Part shown: positions 20,501 through 22,129 of the stretch, in pieces
Numbering within the stretch: position 1 is the first letter of the stretch
Layout: each line of letters opens with the position of its first letter
Source: Larix sibirica
Lineage: Eukaryota > Streptophyta > Pinopsida > Pinales > Pinaceae
Direction: 5' to 3'
Assembly (NCBI GenBank): GCA_004151065.3
Contig: NWUY0300017307.1
Location: 77,709 to 99,837 of the forward strand
Length of the DNA stretch: 22,129 nt
The notes under the pieces: model-generated
Seen by the model: only the letters and a program-made list of their open reading frames with translations
Told to the model about the DNA's origin: nothing
Databases searched by the model: none
Translations under genes and position numbers: made by a program

Positions 20501-21301
20501 CGCAAGAGGAGTAGTACACGGGAGGTCGAGCTTGAACGCTGCAGTGGATGGAGGGTGATGGAGACACCAACCTGCGGTGTAGGGAGTTAATGCGGTCGGA
20601 GACGGGACGGTGGATGGGCTGGCGGGGGAATCTGTGGTTAGGGAGAAGATTCGTAGGTTCCACGACGTGGATGGGAGCTGTCGGCGGAGGAGGGGATCTG
20701 CCGGAGGAGGGTCCCGACGGATTTAACGGAGGAGCTAACGCTTCGACGAACACTATACGAAATCGTCACAGCATTAGACTACTCCGATAAATGGCAAGCT
20801 ACATGCCCTCCATGTGCCACGATTACGACATGCTCCATGGCGATAAAATAGACTACTGGGCTCAACAAGAATTAGACTGGTAAAGAATTTCACCTGATGC
20901 CCTGTGTTATGCGCACTCCTCTCCATACAACCTTGTATAGGGCAGGATTTCGCTATATCACCTTCTTGATATTTTTGGCTCCAAACCTACTGACACATTT
21001 ATTTCCGTAGGTCACAGTAAGGTTTCAGACTATTTCCTCTCTGTTTAAGGTCTCACTTTGCGAGCAAAAAATAATGCCTCCGAAGATTGAAGGTGATGAG
21101 GGTCACAATGAGTGATCTCTGAAACGTCTCTGCACAGTTAATTGTCATTCTTATGCATTTAATTTGTTGTATGTTGTAAATTTACTTTGTATGTTTTATA
21201 CTGTAAATGTAAATTTATGTTGTAAACAAATTTACACAATATTTTCTTTTTCAATATTTTCATTTGGAAACAATTATATTTATCAAAATATAAGGAACAA
21301 C
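20501..21301. other. GC-richer stretch without a supported gene
   Basis: Positions about 20520-20760 are much richer in G and CpG on the + strand than anything else outside the EXORDIUM-like gene. Opposed open frames (20496-20753 on -, 20548-20790 on +) are both low-complexity and I do not call either. A 30-codon ATG frame at 20791-20883 (MASYMPSMCHDYDMLHGDKI...) is readable but unsupported. Positions 21130-21300 are AT-rich and would be the first intron side of the MRS2 relic if that exon was once spliced. Confidence 0.3.
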
Positions 21302-21618
21302 CTGCAAATCATGTAGCAGCCGTCGTTGAATCTTTTCTGCGAAAGGAGCGATGATAGGATCCTTTGACTTGAGCAACAAAACTTCATCTGCAGTAATAAT
21401 GGCCTTTCTATGCTCGAGATTTATGACAATGGTGTTCTCCCTCCCGAGAATTGTGGAAGATATGAGAGCACGGGATCAAAAATGCGTAAATACCGAGCAG
21501 GAAGTCCTGCGCATGGCATGATTGAATGCTTCCCAACCTCGAGTATTTGCACATTCCCTACGGCATCTATTTCCAGCCATGACCTCAATCCCCCATTTCG
21601 CTTCCCCTTCGTACCTAA
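21302..21618 (-). pseudogene. MRS2: Single-exon relic of an MRS2/MGT magnesium transporter (CorA superfamily)
   Basis: Read on the - strand from 21618, the frame gives KGKRNGGLRSWLEIDAVGNV, ILEVGKHSIM, LPARYLRIFDPVLSY. After a one-base frame change near 21452-21458 it gives ILGRENTIVINLEHRKAIIT, ADEVLLLKSKDP and PFAEKIQRRLLHDLQ. This is the N-terminal cytosolic (or matrix) part of plant MRS2/MGT proteins, whose usual text here includes LPARDLRILDP, ILGREKAIVINLE and an ITAEEVLLL-like stretch. The match stops at CAG followed by gttg (GT at 21301-21300), a plausible old 5' splice site, so the fragment corresponds to a first exon or part of one. The membrane helices and the GMN selectivity motif are encoded by later exons, which I did not find down to about 20800. 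The frameshift and changed conserved residues (for example Tyr for Asp in LPARxLR) point to a pseudogene. An assembly error is a less likely alternative. Confidence 0.75.
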
Positions 21619-22129
21619 CAATATTATTGCTGCACATATGCGACACCCCTGGACATATATCGAATTTGTCTCTTCCTGCGCCCATCGCATTTGATCCCTT
21701 GATCGAAATCGAACGATGCCCTAACCAGATTGATGAAGGAAGGATTAACCCAACTATATTCACCTTTACCACCTGTAGCATCCTAACTAAAGATACCAGC
21801 ACCGCTTTCCAACACGGGAGATTAAAGCTTGTCACTTTTGGGATGAGGTCTAGGAGGCCCATGCACATTGCAAAGCTTATTTCTACCTCTTTCATGGGAT
21901 TGGAAAACTAGCTCCTTCCATGATTATAGTCACAATGCATGAGGTTGATGATGAAGCGGTCCACAAGCCACTACGAGGGGTTCATCTCCAGCTAGATATT
22001 TTATAGTGAGATTCTAATTTGTATGGAGCTAGAAGGGTAATACTCTCATCAAATCATCCTCATGGTAAGTCATTCTCAGGGTAATACTCTGCAATGCACT
22101 TGTTATACATTTCTCAAGTATCAGGTGCC
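21619..22129. other. Stretch upstream of the MRS2 relic
   Basis: This would be the 5' side of the MRS2-like fragment. Overlapping open frames on both strands (21522-21911 on +, 21476-21895 on -) have no recognisable domain outside the MRS2 part. I see no clear N-terminal exon or promoter. Confidence 0.3.

Noticed and set aside
20548-20790. 80-codon Gly/Trp-rich + frame and opposed Pro-rich - frame
   Set aside because: Both are compositional products of a G-rich stretch; neither shows a domain.
20791-20883. 30-codon ATG frame (MASYMPSMCHDYDMLHGDKI...)
   Set aside because: Readable but too short to support without homologues or transcripts, so mentioned only as content of the surrounding stretch.
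21522-21911. 129-codon + strand frame
   Set aside because: It lies partly antisense to the MRS2-like relic and has no recognisable domain.
1-22129. CRISPR array, bacterial operon or other prokaryotic defence system
   Set aside because: The two-copy duplications have no regular spacers, there are no ribosome binding sites or gene clusters, and the gene content is that of a plant nuclear genome.

Overview
The window looks like a piece of a large, repeat-rich land-plant nuclear genome, and a conifer or other gymnosperm is my best guess. It holds one intact gene, an intronless EXORDIUM-like (PHI-1 family) secreted protein, in about 22 kb. The rest is AT-rich and full of decayed mobile-element coding remnants with frameshifts and many stop codons. 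The clade is inferred from this style of sequence, not from a diagnostic marker. Two single ambiguous bases (N) occur, at 426 and 16490.

Layout, left half. Positions 1-1646 hold no convincing gene. From 1647 to 4896 on the + strand lies a long decayed gene of about 1,080 codons, with a globular N-terminal half and a coiled-coil C-terminal half; at least eleven in-frame stops and three frameshifts break it. A shorter coding-like relic lies at 5683-5901. A diverged tandem repeat of about 290 bp (6481-7045) is followed by an exact 26-bp tandem duplication. A + strand relic with a damaged CCHC zinc knuckle lies at 7920-8450. From about 8700 to 12240 the DNA is very AT-rich, without genes, and scattered with two-copy short tandem duplications.

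Layout, right half. A 5'-truncated plant LINE (C-terminal reverse transcriptase, zf-RVT-like segment, RNase H) lies on the - strand at about 12240-14590. It is followed by a possible tRNA-like (SINE) A-box/B-box pair near 15410-15465, a possible BED-finger/hAT-like relic on the - strand (15817-16370), and a small poly(A)-tailed SINE-like insertion with 15-bp target-site duplications (16801-16922). The intact EXORDIUM-like gene (17830-18867, +) has a TATA box about 70 bp upstream of its ATG and a duplicated AATAAA signal downstream. The right end carries a G-box with a pentanucleotide repeat, a GC-richer stretch, and a one-exon relic of an MRS2/MGT (CorA-type) magnesium transporter on the - strand (21302-21618).

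There is no operon-like or multi-gene system here. The only gene I expect to work is the EXORDIUM-like one. The interest of the window lies in its decay history: several previously coding elements that routine ORF calling misses, a repeated pattern of two-copy tandem duplications (three with a period of exactly 31 bp), and loss of catalytic or zinc-binding residues through changes consistent with G-to-A transitions.
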